Shown here in pieces: positions 18,344 to 31,510 of a stretch of 64,000 bases of DNA. The position numbers and the translations under genes are program-made. This DNA is from an uncultured Oscillospiraceae bacterium (GTDB taxonomy: Bacteria > Bacillota > Clostridia > Oscillospirales > Acutalibacteraceae), in assembly GCA_902490735.1 (NCBI GenBank), contig CABUFC010000001.1:62001-126000 (forward strand). The letters run 5' to 3'. Position 1 is the stretch's first letter. Each line of letters begins with the position of its first letter. The notes below the pieces were generated by a model that ran no database searches, was not told where the DNA came from, and was given only the letters and a program-made list of their open reading frames with translations.

Positions 18344-18775
18344 CTACACATCCCAACTTTTTGCTTTTCTGACACGCCGTAAATATGCCGCAATTTCTTT
18401 TACGGTATTGCCGTTGTGATAAAACCTTGCCGCAAGTGTTGCGGCGTAAATGATAGTATCTTCGCCGTAACCGTCCTGCACATGCATACGACCGAGTTGC
18501 TCAATGATTTCACCTTTTTGAATGCAAGCGTTTCCGTCGATCAAAAATATTTCTTTAAGGTAAGGAATGTCGTTGTGATCCTCTAAAATGCCAAATACCG
18601 AACTGCGGTAATATTCTGCGACATGAGTCCTTCGGGTTTTTCCTTCATACATACCTGAAATAAATCGGTCAAAGTCTTCCATGTGATCGCGCTGAAATAC
18701 AGTAGGTCTGCCGCGACGCCTTTTATTTTCGGAAGCGGATTCCGAAAATGCAGCTTTTTTGTTTTCTGTTTTCAA
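18344..18775 (-). CDS. Hypothetical element protein with C-terminal HTH-like segment
   Basis: A 143-residue protein. The N terminus is basic (NKRRRGRPTVFQRDHMED), and the C terminus (AARFYHNGNTVKEIAAYLRRVRK) looks like a helix-turn-helix. TTG start with AAGGAG upstream. I do not recognise a named family; comparable proteins are carried by clostridial mobile elements. The nearby palindromes could be its binding sites, which would fit a regulator or replication-initiation role; that is speculation. Confidence 0.55.
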   Translation of the reverse strand: MKTENKKAAFSESASENKRRRGRPTVFQRDHMEDFDRFISGMYEGKTRRTHVAEYYRSSVFGILEDHNDIPYLKEIFLIDGNACIQKGEIIEQLGRMHVQDGYGEDTIIYAATLAARFYHNGNTVKEIAAYLRRVRKAKSWDV

Positions 18776-18930
18776 AATTTTCTTCTCCTTTCAAGGTTTT
18801 TTGATTTGATTTTTGAAAAATATTTTTAGACACACTTTCCCCGTTCATATACAGTACAAGATAAAAAAGCAAAAATGTTCCAGCAAACTAAAAAATTTTT
18901 TATTTTTTTCAAAAAATATTTTTAAGACAT

Positions 18931-18960
18931 AAAAAATGCCGGCATAAAGCCGGCAAAAAA
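18931..18960 (-). terminator. Terminator downstream of the gene at 19038
   Basis: TGCCGGC / GCCGGCA with an ATAAA loop, flanked by A and T runs so it can work in both directions. A second hairpin (AAGCC-GTTGGA / TCCAA-CGGCTT, 19001-19033) lies between it and the stop codon. Confidence 0.7.
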
Positions 18961-19037
18961 TTGGTAGCAGTATTCAAATTTTATTTTGGGCAAAAAAATA
19001 AGCCAGTTGGATTTTTATCTCCAATCGGCTTTAAGAA

Positions 19038-19937
19038 TTATTGTTTGAAACCTAAGAATTTCTTAAAATCTATATTTATCTTTTTCATACGCTTTGAAAC
19101 GGCTGAGTGATTTTTATATCCGAGTTTTTTAGCGATTTCTTTTTGTTTATATCCCTGTTCTGATAAATAATATATTTCTTTATCAATTCCATATAATGTC
19201 TTTGCATATTCATCACGGAAGAAATTATACTTTATTTCCATACCGGGATTACTTCCAAAGAAATTTCTTGCTCCTTCAATGTCGGTTGCCTCGTCTTCAG
19301 ACAACTCGCAGAAAAAGAGCGGCGCTCCGAGCTTGGTATCAGAGTGAGTCCATTTTTTATGGAAATTGATTTTGTCTGCTGACAGTTTGTCGGCAAAATC
19401 TTCGTGCTGAGGGATTTGTGCTGAAATACCGAAAAGACCGGGCACCTGCTGACCTTGCATAATAACGTTTGTGCCGACTTCACTTGCAATTTCAGCAACC
19501 TTTTCTACTACATACATTATCTCTTCGTCTGTCAAATTGTCAACATCCTTGCCGAGCTGACCGGCGTATCCGATAAGACCTTTTTCAATCGGTTCTTTAT
19601 ATATGGTAAACATAGTGTCAATCGCATCGTTGAGTTTCTCAGGGTCGGAATAGATTTCCGCAACGCTTTGAGCAATATAATCGGCGTCTGCGCTTTCAAG
19701 GAAATTGACAGGATAATCTTTTGAGAAGTTTTTCATTGTCCGTTTTATTCCAAGCGGTCTTAAATTGCCAAGCCAGTATTCTCCGAAAAACTCTTTTGCC
19801 TTTATAAAAACTTTCGATTCTTCAAGTTTAAAATTATACTTCCGGTCAAGCATCATATTTTTAGTAAAATCGTTTTGCTTGAAATACTCGGTCAATTCGG
19901 TCAGTTGTTCTTTTGTCAGTTCAACTTTTTCTGCCAT
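19038..19937 (-). CDS. Hypothetical protein with sigma-like C-terminal HTH
   Basis: A 299-residue acidic protein of unknown function. The last 45 residues (IYYLSEQGYKQKEIAKKLGY, then NHSAVSKRMKKI) form a clear helix-turn-helix of the sigma-70 region 4 or LuxR type; the first 250 residues match nothing I know. The ATG at 19937 is preceded by GGAGG; the earlier in-frame TTG is inside that site. A short relic of a similar C terminus lies upstream (20049-20090), so the gene or its neighbour was once duplicated. Confidence 0.6.
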   Translation of the reverse strand: MAEKVELTKEQLTELTEYFKQNDFTKNMMLDRKYNFKLEESKVFIKAKEFFGEYWLGNLRPLGIKRTMKNFSKDYPVNFLESADADYIAQSVAEIYSDPEKLNDAIDTMFTIYKEPIEKGLIGYAGQLGKDVDNLTDEEIMYVVEKVAEIASEVGTNVIMQGQQVPGLFGISAQIPQHEDFADKLSADKINFHKKWTHSDTKLGAPLFFCELSEDEATDIEGARNFFGSNPGMEIKYNFFRDEYAKTLYGIDKEIYYLSEQGYKQKEIAKKLGYKNHSAVSKRMKKINIDFKKFLGFKQ

Positions 19938-20048
19938 AAAACTATCCTCCAATTGCTTTATGGCTTAATTTTAACATAATCAGTGTCCCAAATAAATCCC
20001 TTTGAATTATAGAAATTGCACATTCGACACAATATTGTGAGCGTTAAA

Positions 20049-20093
20049 TTAAATATAATTAAAACCCAAGAACTCCTGAAAATCTTCAATTAG
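20049..20093 (-). pseudogene. C-terminal relic of a paralogue of the gene at 19038
   Basis: Read leftward this stretch gives IEDFQEFLGFNYI and a stop, against NIDFKKFLGFKQ and a stop at the end of the intact gene. DNA identity is also clear in GATTTT and TTCTT-GGTTT. The relic joins directly to copy 2 of the direct repeat, so it marks a recombination scar. Confidence 0.5.
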
Positions 20094-20119
20094 ATACCCT
20101 CATAGGCATCATCTTCTTT
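20091..20119 (-). repeat. Direct repeat, copy 2
   Basis: Second copy of the repeat at 18191-18220, with 19 identical bases. It lies at the boundary between the mobilization module and the nitrogen cargo. Confidence 0.8.
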
Positions 20120-20138
20120 CTTTGATTTTTGGCATAAG

Positions 20139-20167
20139 AAAAGACCGTCGGTTTCCCGTCGGTCTTA
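20139..20167 (-). terminator. Terminator of the leftward nitrogen operon
   Basis: AAGACCG / CGGTCTT inverted repeat about 120 bases after the dapL stop. The remaining 19,938-20,283 region otherwise holds only the repeat copy and gene relic. Confidence 0.55.
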
Positions 20168-20283
20168 CCTGTGCTATGTAAAAAGTGCGTGCAGTTATCA
20201 AAATAATATTTCCTTAGTCTTTTGTGAGTTTGTTACCGCTAAAATATTTTTTCGCTACTTGTAAAAAAAGATATGGTACTCGT

Positions 20284-21474
20284 TTATGACTGTTTCAATA
20301 ACCTGACCATCTGTACCGCCGCCGTTTTTGTGTCCTCCGTACTGCCGAAAGAAGAAAGACGGAAATAGCCTTCGCCGCAATTCCCAAATCCGGCTCCTGG
20401 AGTGCCTACTATTCCGGCTTCGTTCAGCAGATAATCGAAAAAAGACCAACTATCAAAATAATCCGGCACTTTCATCCATACATAGGGCGCGTTTTTGCCT
20501 CCGCAGTACCAAATTCCGAGTTTGTCAAGCGCCTGCATGAGTACCTTTGCATTTTGCTTATAAACATTTATATTTTCTTTTATCTGTGCTTGCCCTTCAT
20601 CGGTAAAAACAGCGGCGGCGCCCTTTTGGATGATATAAGAAACACCGTTGGTTTTTGTAGTACGGTTGCGAACCCACATACTGTTAAAATTCATACCGCT
20701 GCGCGAAAGTTCCTTTGGAATTACCGTATAGCCAAGACGAGTCCCCGTAAAGCCTGCGGTTTTGGAAAGGGAGCAGATCTCGATTGCGCAGGTTTTCGCC
20801 CCCTCGATCTCAAAAATACTGCGGGGCAGTTCTTTCTCTTCAATAAATGCCTCATACGCCGCATCAAAAAGAATGACCGAGCCGTTTTCGTTGGCAAAAT
20901 CCACCCACTGTTTCAGTTGCTTGCGTGTAAACACCGCGCCGGTGGGGTTATTTGGTGAGCAAATGTAAATAATATCGGCTTTTGCTTCTTTCGGGGGTGA
21001 CGGCAAAAATCCGTTATCTTTACCCGCGGGCAGATGTATTATTCTTCTGCCTGCCATAACGTTGGCGTCAACATAAGCCGGATATGCCGGCTCCATAATA
21101 AGCGCGGTATCGGATTTATCAAATAAATCAAGTATGTCTCCGAGTTCGTCGCTTGCTCCGCTTGATACAAATACCTCATCGGCGTTTATATCAACGCCGC
21201 GTTTATTATAATGCGCGGCAATTATTTCGCGCAGAAAGGGCGCGCCGCACTCGGGCATATATCCGTGAAAGGTTTGTTTCGCCGCCTGATCGTCTACCGC
21301 CCTGTGCAACGCTTTTATCACAGCATCGGGGAGAGGCAGTGAAACATCACCGATACCGAGTCGCAAAAGGTGCACGCCCGGGTTCTTTGCGAGATACGCA
21401 TTAACCTTCTGCGAAATGTTATAAAAAAGATAAGAGTCTTTAAGGTTGCCATAATTAGTATTCGGTTTTAACAT
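20284..21474 (-). CDS. dapL: LL-diaminopimelate aminotransferase
   Basis: A 396-residue class I/II PLP aminotransferase that makes LL-diaminopimelate from tetrahydrodipicolinate with glutamate as amino donor, a one-step route to the cell-wall and lysine precursor. DapL hallmarks: the start NTNYGNLKDSYLFYNISQK, LLRLGIGDVSLPLP, YICSPNNPTGA, the PLP lysine in SLSKTAGFTGTRLGYT, and RLSSFGSTED near the end. It is the last gene of the leftward operon and overlaps dapF by seven bases, so epimerase and aminotransferase are made together. Its use of glutamate fits the nitrogen theme of the cluster. Confidence 0.95.
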   Translation of the reverse strand: MLKPNTNYGNLKDSYLFYNISQKVNAYLAKNPGVHLLRLGIGDVSLPLPDAVIKALHRAVDDQAAKQTFHGYMPECGAPFLREIIAAHYNKRGVDINADEVFVSSGASDELGDILDLFDKSDTALIMEPAYPAYVDANVMAGRRIIHLPAGKDNGFLPSPPKEAKADIIYICSPNNPTGAVFTRKQLKQWVDFANENGSVILFDAAYEAFIEEKELPRSIFEIEGAKTCAIEICSLSKTAGFTGTRLGYTVIPKELSRSGMNFNSMWVRNRTTKTNGVSYIIQKGAAAVFTDEGQAQIKENINVYKQNAKVLMQALDKLGIWYCGGKNAPYVWMKVPDYFDSWSFFDYLLNEAGIVGTPGAGFGNCGEGYFRLSSFGSTEDTKTAAVQMVRLLKQS

Positions 21475-22259
21475 ACTATGTCTCCCTCATATACCGTTTC
21501 GGCAGGACCGGTCATAGTAACCTTGTATTCGCGGCTTACCGTTATTTCAAGCATTCCGCCGTCAAGTTTTACGGTAATCGGCTTATCAAATTCACACAGA
21601 CCTTTGCTTACTGCCGCCGAAGCGACTGCGCAAGCACCCGTGCCGCAGGCTAAAGTTACACCGCTTCCGCGCTCCCAAACACGCATACGGATTGCGTTTT
21701 CTCCGATAATCTGCGCAAATTCCGCATTCACTCCGCCGGGGAAAAGTTCGCTATGCTCCATTTGCGGACCTATAGTAGAAACGGCGGCATCTTCCGCGTT
21801 TTTTACAAATATAACAGCGTGCGGATTACCGACAGATACCGGAGTACAAATGATCTCTCCGTTTTCGAGCGGAACGGTTATATCCTTGGAGACTTCCGCC
21901 CTGCCCATATCAACAGATACCTGTTTTACCTTGCCGGCGATAAGGCGTAAATTTAGGGTTTTAATACCCGAAAGCGTTTCAATACGCAAATTAGTCTTTT
22001 CTGTATAACCTTTTTCGTAAACATATTTGCCGACACACCTGATTCCGTTGCCGCACATTTTTGCTTCACTGCCGTCCGCATTGAAAATGCGCATTTTGAA
22101 ATCTGCTATAGGTGAGTGGGATATAAAAATCATACCGTCAGACCCGGCGCCGAAATGACGATTGGACATTCTTTGCGAAAGAGCGGCGATATCCGGCGGA
22201 GTATCACCGTAAACATACAAATAATCGTTTCCGAGTCCCTGCATTTTGGTAAAGTGCAT
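21468..22259 (-). CDS. dapF: Diaminopimelate epimerase
   Basis: A 263-residue cofactor-independent racemase converting LL- to meso-diaminopimelate. Both catalytic cysteines are visible in conserved contexts: AKMCGNGIRCVG and TLACGTGACAVA. The N terminus MHFTKMQGLGNDYLYV is typical. It starts four bases after pyrG ends and its stop overlaps the dapL start, showing a tight operon. Confidence 0.96.
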   Translation of the reverse strand: MHFTKMQGLGNDYLYVYGDTPPDIAALSQRMSNRHFGAGSDGMIFISHSPIADFKMRIFNADGSEAKMCGNGIRCVGKYVYEKGYTEKTNLRIETLSGIKTLNLRLIAGKVKQVSVDMGRAEVSKDITVPLENGEIICTPVSVGNPHAVIFVKNAEDAAVSTIGPQMEHSELFPGGVNAEFAQIIGENAIRMRVWERGSGVTLACGTGACAVASAAVSKGLCEFDKPITVKLDGGMLEITVSREYKVTMTGPAETVYEGDIVC

Positions 22260-22263
22260 AAAA

Positions 22264-23883
<1,620 letters not shown>

Positions 23884-25416
23884 TTATTCCCATTCAACCG
23901 TTGCCGGGGGCTTTGATGTTATATCGTAAACCACTCTGGTAATTCCTTTGGTTTCGTTAGTTATCCTACTGCTTGCCGCTTCGAGTAGTTCATAGGGCAG
24001 ACGCGACCATGCCGCTGTCATAAAATCTTCGGTATTTACAGCGCGCAGGACTACCGTGTAACCGTATGTTCTGGCGTCGCCCATAACTCCTACGCTTTTT
24101 GTATCCGTAATCACCGCAAAATACTGATTTGGTCGCTTATTAAATCTAAGTTTATCTATTTCACTTCTGAAAACAGCGTCGGCCTCTTTTAAAAGTTCTA
24201 ACTTTTCTTCCGTGATTTCACCAATCACCCGGACGCCCAGTCCCGGGCCGGGGAACGGCTGACGGTAAACAAGTTCTTTCGGTATTCCGAGTTTAAGTCC
24301 TACCTCTCTTACTTCGTCTTTGAAAAGGTCTCGAAGCGGCTCTACAATACTTTCAAAACTCAAAGAATCAGGGAGTCCGCCAACGTTATGGTGGCTTTTT
24401 ATTACCGCCGAATCGCCCTTGCCGCTCTCTATCACGTCTGGGTAAATAGTACCCTGCGCGAGAATATCTATTTTGCTAAGTTTCCTTGATTCCGCCTCAA
24501 AAACGCGGATAAATTCTTCGCCTATGATATGACGTTTTTCTTCCGGGTCGGTAATGCCGGAAAGCGATTTCAAAAATCTGTCTTTTGCGTTCACGCGTAT
24601 AATATTAACGCCTAAGTTTTTGCCTATAGTATTCTCTACATAATCGCCCTCGTCTTTTCTGAGAAGTCCATGGTCAACAAAAACACAAACAAGATTTTTA
24701 CCTATCGCTTTATGTAAAAGCACCGCCGCGACCGATGAATCTACGCCGCCGGAGAGTGCCAACAAAACTCGCTTGCCCTTTAATTTCGTTTTGTATTTGC
24801 TCACCGTTTTTTCTATAAAATCGTCCATTTCCCAATCGGGTTTACAGCCGCAAATATTAAAAATAAAGTTTTGAAGAATTTTTGTGCCGTATTCTGTATG
24901 CGTGACTTCCGGGTGAAACTGCACACCGTATAACTTGCGGTTTGTGTTGCAAATGGCGGCATTTTGGCAGTTTTTTGTGCTTGCGACCGTCAAAAAACCG
25001 TCAGGCAAGGCAGTAACCTGATCCGTATGGCTCATCCAGCAAATGCTGGTTTGTGGTACGCCTTCAAACAAATCGCAGGTTTTAAGGTTAAGTTCGGTTT
25101 TACCGTATTCGCTGCCGCTTTTTGCCGCACTTATTTTCCCGCCCGCCAAGTATGCCAGCAACTGATGGCCGTAACAAATACCGAGTATGGGTATTCCGGC
25201 GTCGAGTACAGCGGGATCGCATTTAATAGAGGTATCGCTGTATACGCTGTTTGGCCCGCCGGTAAAAATCAAGCCTTTATATTGCGATTGCTTTATTTTT
25301 TCTATATTTGCTTTATTGTAGGGGAGTATTTCCGCATATACATGCTGTGCCCGTACGCGGCGCGCGATTAACTGGTTGTACTGACCGCCGAAATCTAAAA
25401 TAAGTATTTTATCCAT
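23884..25416 (-). CDS. guaA: GMP synthase (glutamine-hydrolysing)
   Basis: Converts XMP to GMP with glutamine. The 510-residue protein has the class I glutaminase domain ([19 protein letters not shown], nucleophile in [22 protein letters not shown]), the ATP pyrophosphatase loop [16 protein letters not shown] and the C-terminal dimerization domain ending in KPPATVEWE. guaB lies outside the element at 51.5 kb. It follows purB by 13 bases in the leftward operon. Confidence 0.97.
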   Translation of the reverse strand: MDKILILDFGGQYNQLIARRVRAQHVYAEILPYNKANIEKIKQSQYKGLIFTGGPNSVYSDTSIKCDPAVLDAGIPILGICYGHQLLAYLAGGKISAAKSGSEYGKTELNLKTCDLFEGVPQTSICWMSHTDQVTALPDGFLTVASTKNCQNAAICNTNRKLYGVQFHPEVTHTEYGTKILQNFIFNICGCKPDWEMDDFIEKTVSKYKTKLKGKRVLLALSGGVDSSVAAVLLHKAIGKNLVCVFVDHGLLRKDEGDYVENTIGKNLGVNIIRVNAKDRFLKSLSGITDPEEKRHIIGEEFIRVFEAESRKLSKIDILAQGTIYPDVIESGKGDSAVIKSHHNVGGLPDSLSFESIVEPLRDLFKDEVREVGLKLGIPKELVYRQPFPGPGLGVRVIGEITEEKLELLKEADAVFRSEIDKLRFNKRPNQYFAVITDTKSVGVMGDARTYGYTVVLRAVNTEDFMTAAWSRLPYELLEAASSRITNETKGITRVVYDITSKPPATVEWE

Positions 25417-25429
25417 ATTTTTTCGACCC

Positions 25430-28151
<2,722 letters not shown>

Positions 28152-29735
28152 TTATTTTCCGCTGTCGCCATAGTTTGAAAGAACGCGAGCAGAAGGATCA
28201 TTTACATTACAGCCTTTCCATGAACGGTTGGGCATCCAAAAATCCTTGACCATTGTTGATTGGTCGGGATAATACTTTTCAAATATTTCGCGGTACAGAA
28301 GTGATTCTTTCGTAAAGGGTGTAGCGTGTGTGTATTTTTTGCAACCCTCGATAAATTCGCTTTCAGTATATTTTTTCTCGGCATACTCTTTAAGATAATC
28401 GACCATGGAATGGCCTACCGCGTCGGAAAACGCCGCCTTTTCGCGCCATAAAATACTATCCGGCAAATAGACTAAGCCCTCAAACGCGTGGCGCAGTAAG
28501 TATTTACCCTTGCCGTATTTATTCATCTTTATTTCCGGGTCAAGATTTATTACATACTTTGCAAAATCAAGGTCGCCAAACGGCACCCGCGCTTCGAGAG
28601 AGTTTACTGAAATACAACGGTCGGCACGCAAAACATCATACATATGAAGTTCTTTTACTCGCTTTTGGGATTCTCTTTGAAACTCGTCGGCGTTTGGCGC
28701 AAAATCAGTATATTTATATCCGAACAGTTCATCGGATATCTCACCCGTAAGCAGTACGCGGATATCGGTTTTTTCATGTATTGCTTTGCACACGAGATAC
28801 ATGCCCATACTCGCGCGGACAGTAGTAATATCATAAGTGCCGAGCAGATGTATTACGTCTTCAAGCGATGATATTACCTCGTCAGGTGTCATATATACTT
28901 CGGTATGATCTGCGCCTATGAAATCCGCGACCTGACGGGCATATTTAAGGTCGATAGCGTCCTCGCTCATACCTATCGCAAAGGTCTTTATAGGTTTATC
29001 GCTTTCCCTTGCGGCAATAGCGCAAACAAGGGATGAATCAAGTCCGCCGGAAAGCAGAAAACCTACTTTTGCATCCGCCACAAGCCGCTTTTTGACACCT
29101 GCTATAAGCTTCTCTCTGATAGTTGTGCAGGCAGTTTCAAGGTCGTCGCCGCACACATCGTCCGCTTTCGATATATCGTTGTAGCAAATAAACTTACCGT
29201 CTTTATAGTAATGCCCCGGAGGGAACGGCATAATCGTTTCGCAAAGACCTACAAGATTTTTCGGCTCGCTTGCAAAAACGATTGTTCCTTTACTGTCATA
29301 ACCGTAATAAAGCGGACGAATGCCAATCGGGTCGCGAGCGGCTATCCATGTGTCCTTTCTGCCGTCATATATTATGCAGGCAAATTCTGCGTCAAGCATA
29401 TTGAACATTTCTGTGCCGTATTCAAAATACATAGGCAGAATTATCTCACAATCGCTGTCGCTTATAAAGGAATATCCTTTTTCTTTCAGGATGTTACGTT
29501 TTTTTTCAAAACCGTATAACTCACCGTTACAAACGGCTACGCAACCGTTCAAAACAAACGGTTGCATACCTTCTTCGTGTAGTCCCATAATGGAAAGCCG
29601 GTGAAAACCTAAAACTCCGCCTTTTGCATTTATTATTCTGCTGTCGTCAGGTCCGCGAGATTTAGTCTCGGAAAACCCTTTTTCAAATGCGGCTCTGTCT
29701 GTCACTTCGCCGCAATAACCTATAACTGAACACAT
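28152..29735 (-). CDS. asnB: Asparagine synthase (glutamine-hydrolysing)
   Basis: Makes asparagine from aspartate with glutamine nitrogen and ATP. The 527-residue protein begins MCSVIGYCG, so Cys2 is exposed after Met removal as the class II glutaminase nucleophile; the synthetase domain carries the pyrophosphate loop LLSGGLDSSLVCAIA and LTGEISDELFGYKYTD. It lies between the ammonium channel gene (six bases) and purA. AsnB next to GS and Amt genes is common in clostridia. Confidence 0.96.
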   Translation of the reverse strand: MCSVIGYCGEVTDRAAFEKGFSETKSRGPDDSRIINAKGGVLGFHRLSIMGLHEEGMQPFVLNGCVAVCNGELYGFEKKRNILKEKGYSFISDSDCEIILPMYFEYGTEMFNMLDAEFACIIYDGRKDTWIAARDPIGIRPLYYGYDSKGTIVFASEPKNLVGLCETIMPFPPGHYYKDGKFICYNDISKADDVCGDDLETACTTIREKLIAGVKKRLVADAKVGFLLSGGLDSSLVCAIAARESDKPIKTFAIGMSEDAIDLKYARQVADFIGADHTEVYMTPDEVISSLEDVIHLLGTYDITTVRASMGMYLVCKAIHEKTDIRVLLTGEISDELFGYKYTDFAPNADEFQRESQKRVKELHMYDVLRADRCISVNSLEARVPFGDLDFAKYVINLDPEIKMNKYGKGKYLLRHAFEGLVYLPDSILWREKAAFSDAVGHSMVDYLKEYAEKKYTESEFIEGCKKYTHATPFTKESLLYREIFEKYYPDQSTMVKDFWMPNRSWKGCNVNDPSARVLSNYGDSGK

Positions 29736-29741
29736 TATGTA

Positions 29742-31496
29742 TCACTCCACATCCTGAAGCGCGTCGTAACCCTCTTCGCCCGTGCGCACTTTTACGGCGT
29801 TTTCCACATCGTAAACAAAAATCTTGCCGTCACCGATATGCCCGGTGTAAAGCACCTTCTTTGCAGTTTCTATAACGCTTCTGACCGGCACCTTGCTTAC
29901 AACGATATCCACCTGAATTTTAGGCAACAGATTTGCTTCTACCTGAACGCCGCGATAGTATTCGGGCTTACCTTTTTGCGCTCCGCAACCGAGCACATGC
30001 GATACCGTCATACCCGTAATGCCTATATCCATCATTGCGTTTTTAAGTGCCTCAAAACGCGGCTCTTTACAGATAATTTCTATCTTTGTAAGTTTCGGCA
30101 CGCCATCGTCAAACGCGGGCACTTTTTTAACCGGTATTGCCTCCGATACCGGCGTTTCGCCGGTTACCGCTACGGCGTTTTCATAACCGTAATCAATGCT
30201 TTCTACCGCCGGAACGAAATCTGCATAAGCGCTCGGCAGTCCGTGCTCGGTTTTATCAAGACCCTTGATCTCTTCTTCCTCCGATACGCGCAGACCTATC
30301 GTCTTTTTAATGATAAAGAATGTTGCGGTCATCATAATGGCGGTCCACAAAAGAATAGCAGTAATACCAAGTAACTGAACGCCTAAAAGGCGGAAACTGC
30401 CGGTATAAAGAAGTCCTTTAAGTCCGGCGGGGGCGGCAGGGTTTGCCAAAAGTCCAACGGCAACCGTGCCCCAAACACCGTTCGCAAGGTGAACACCTAC
30501 GGCTCCGACGGGATCGTCTATGTGAAGTTTAATATCAAGAAGCTCCACCACAAATACAACCAAAAATCCCGAAACAATGCCGACAACGGTTGAACCAACC
30601 GCATCGAGCGCATCGCACCCGGCGGTTATTCCGACAAGCCCTGCAAGAGAGGCATTTATACACATAGAAACATCCGGCTTGCCGTTTTTAAGCCATGTGT
30701 AAACCATTGTTACACAAGTAGCTACCGCAGGGGCTATCGTAGTAGTAACAAAGATTGAGGCGAGAGAATTACTATCCCAAGCGGCGGCACCGTTAAAGCC
30801 ATACCAGCCAAACCAAAGAATAAAGCAACCGAGTGCGCCGAGAGTAACCGAGTGACCGGGAATAGCATTTACTTTTTTAATTTTCCCACTTTCGTCCTTT
30901 ATGTATTTTCCGAGTCGGGGACCCACCATTATAGCGCCGATAAGCGCCGTAATTCCGCCCACCGAGTGTATCGCGGCGCTTCCTGCGAAATCGTGGAAGC
31001 CAATATTTACAAGCCAGCCTTTTTCGTTCCACACCCAACCTGCTTCAATCGGGTAAACGAAAAGCGAAATTACGCCCGAATAAATGCAATAGGAAATAAA
31101 CTTTGTTCTTTCCGCCATAGCGCCGGAAACTATTGTTGCCGCCGTTGCGCAGAAAACAAGGTTAAACACGAAGGACGGTGCGGCTCCGCTTTTTAAGAAA
31201 GCCCCGAAATCGGTTAGTATTTTAAAATTCGGGATACCTATAAAGCCGAAAGCATAATCCTTCGCCATCATAAGCGAAAATCCGAGCAATATGAACACGA
31301 CCGTACCGATGCAAAAGTCCATCAGGTTTTTCATTATTATGTTTCCCGCGTTTTTAGCGCGGGTAAAGCCGGTCTCCACCATTGCGAAGCCTGCCTGCAT
31401 AAAAAATACAAGCGCCGCGCCTATCAAAAACCACACACCGAAAACCTCACCCGTGGCGGTTTCTTTAATGAGTTTTACAATTTCTTCCGTAACCAT
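29742..31496 (-). CDS. Ammonium transporter fused to a PII signalling domain
   Basis: A 584-residue fusion. Residues 1 to about 420 are an Amt channel with about eleven membrane segments and the twin pore histidines in FAGSAAIHSVGG and GVHLANGVWG. A linker leads to a PII (GlnK/GlnB) domain from about 470 (LTKIEIICKEPRFEALKNAM) to the end (GHIGDGKIFVYDVENAVKVRTGEEG). PII proteins normally bind ADP, ATP and 2-oxoglutarate and plug the channel, so here the plug is tethered. The T-loop reads PEYYRGVQVEANLLPK: the tyrosine modified by uridylylation in enteric bacteria (RGAEY) is a valine. It is in one operon with type III GS. Confidence 0.95.
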   Translation of the reverse strand: MVTEEIVKLIKETATGEVFGVWFLIGAALVFFMQAGFAMVETGFTRAKNAGNIIMKNLMDFCIGTVVFILLGFSLMMAKDYAFGFIGIPNFKILTDFGAFLKSGAAPSFVFNLVFCATAATIVSGAMAERTKFISYCIYSGVISLFVYPIEAGWVWNEKGWLVNIGFHDFAGSAAIHSVGGITALIGAIMVGPRLGKYIKDESGKIKKVNAIPGHSVTLGALGCFILWFGWYGFNGAAAWDSNSLASIFVTTTIAPAVATCVTMVYTWLKNGKPDVSMCINASLAGLVGITAGCDALDAVGSTVVGIVSGFLVVFVVELLDIKLHIDDPVGAVGVHLANGVWGTVAVGLLANPAAPAGLKGLLYTGSFRLLGVQLLGITAILLWTAIMMTATFFIIKKTIGLRVSEEEEIKGLDKTEHGLPSAYADFVPAVESIDYGYENAVAVTGETPVSEAIPVKKVPAFDDGVPKLTKIEIICKEPRFEALKNAMMDIGITGMTVSHVLGCGAQKGKPEYYRGVQVEANLLPKIQVDIVVSKVPVRSVIETAKKVLYTGHIGDGKIFVYDVENAVKVRTGEEGYDALQDVE

Positions 31497-31510
31497 TTAT
31501 ATCATCCTTT

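Noticed and set aside
20255..20449. Minus-strand frame of 64 codons near the dapL 3' end.
   Set aside because: It is another frame of dapL on the same strand, with no ribosome site.
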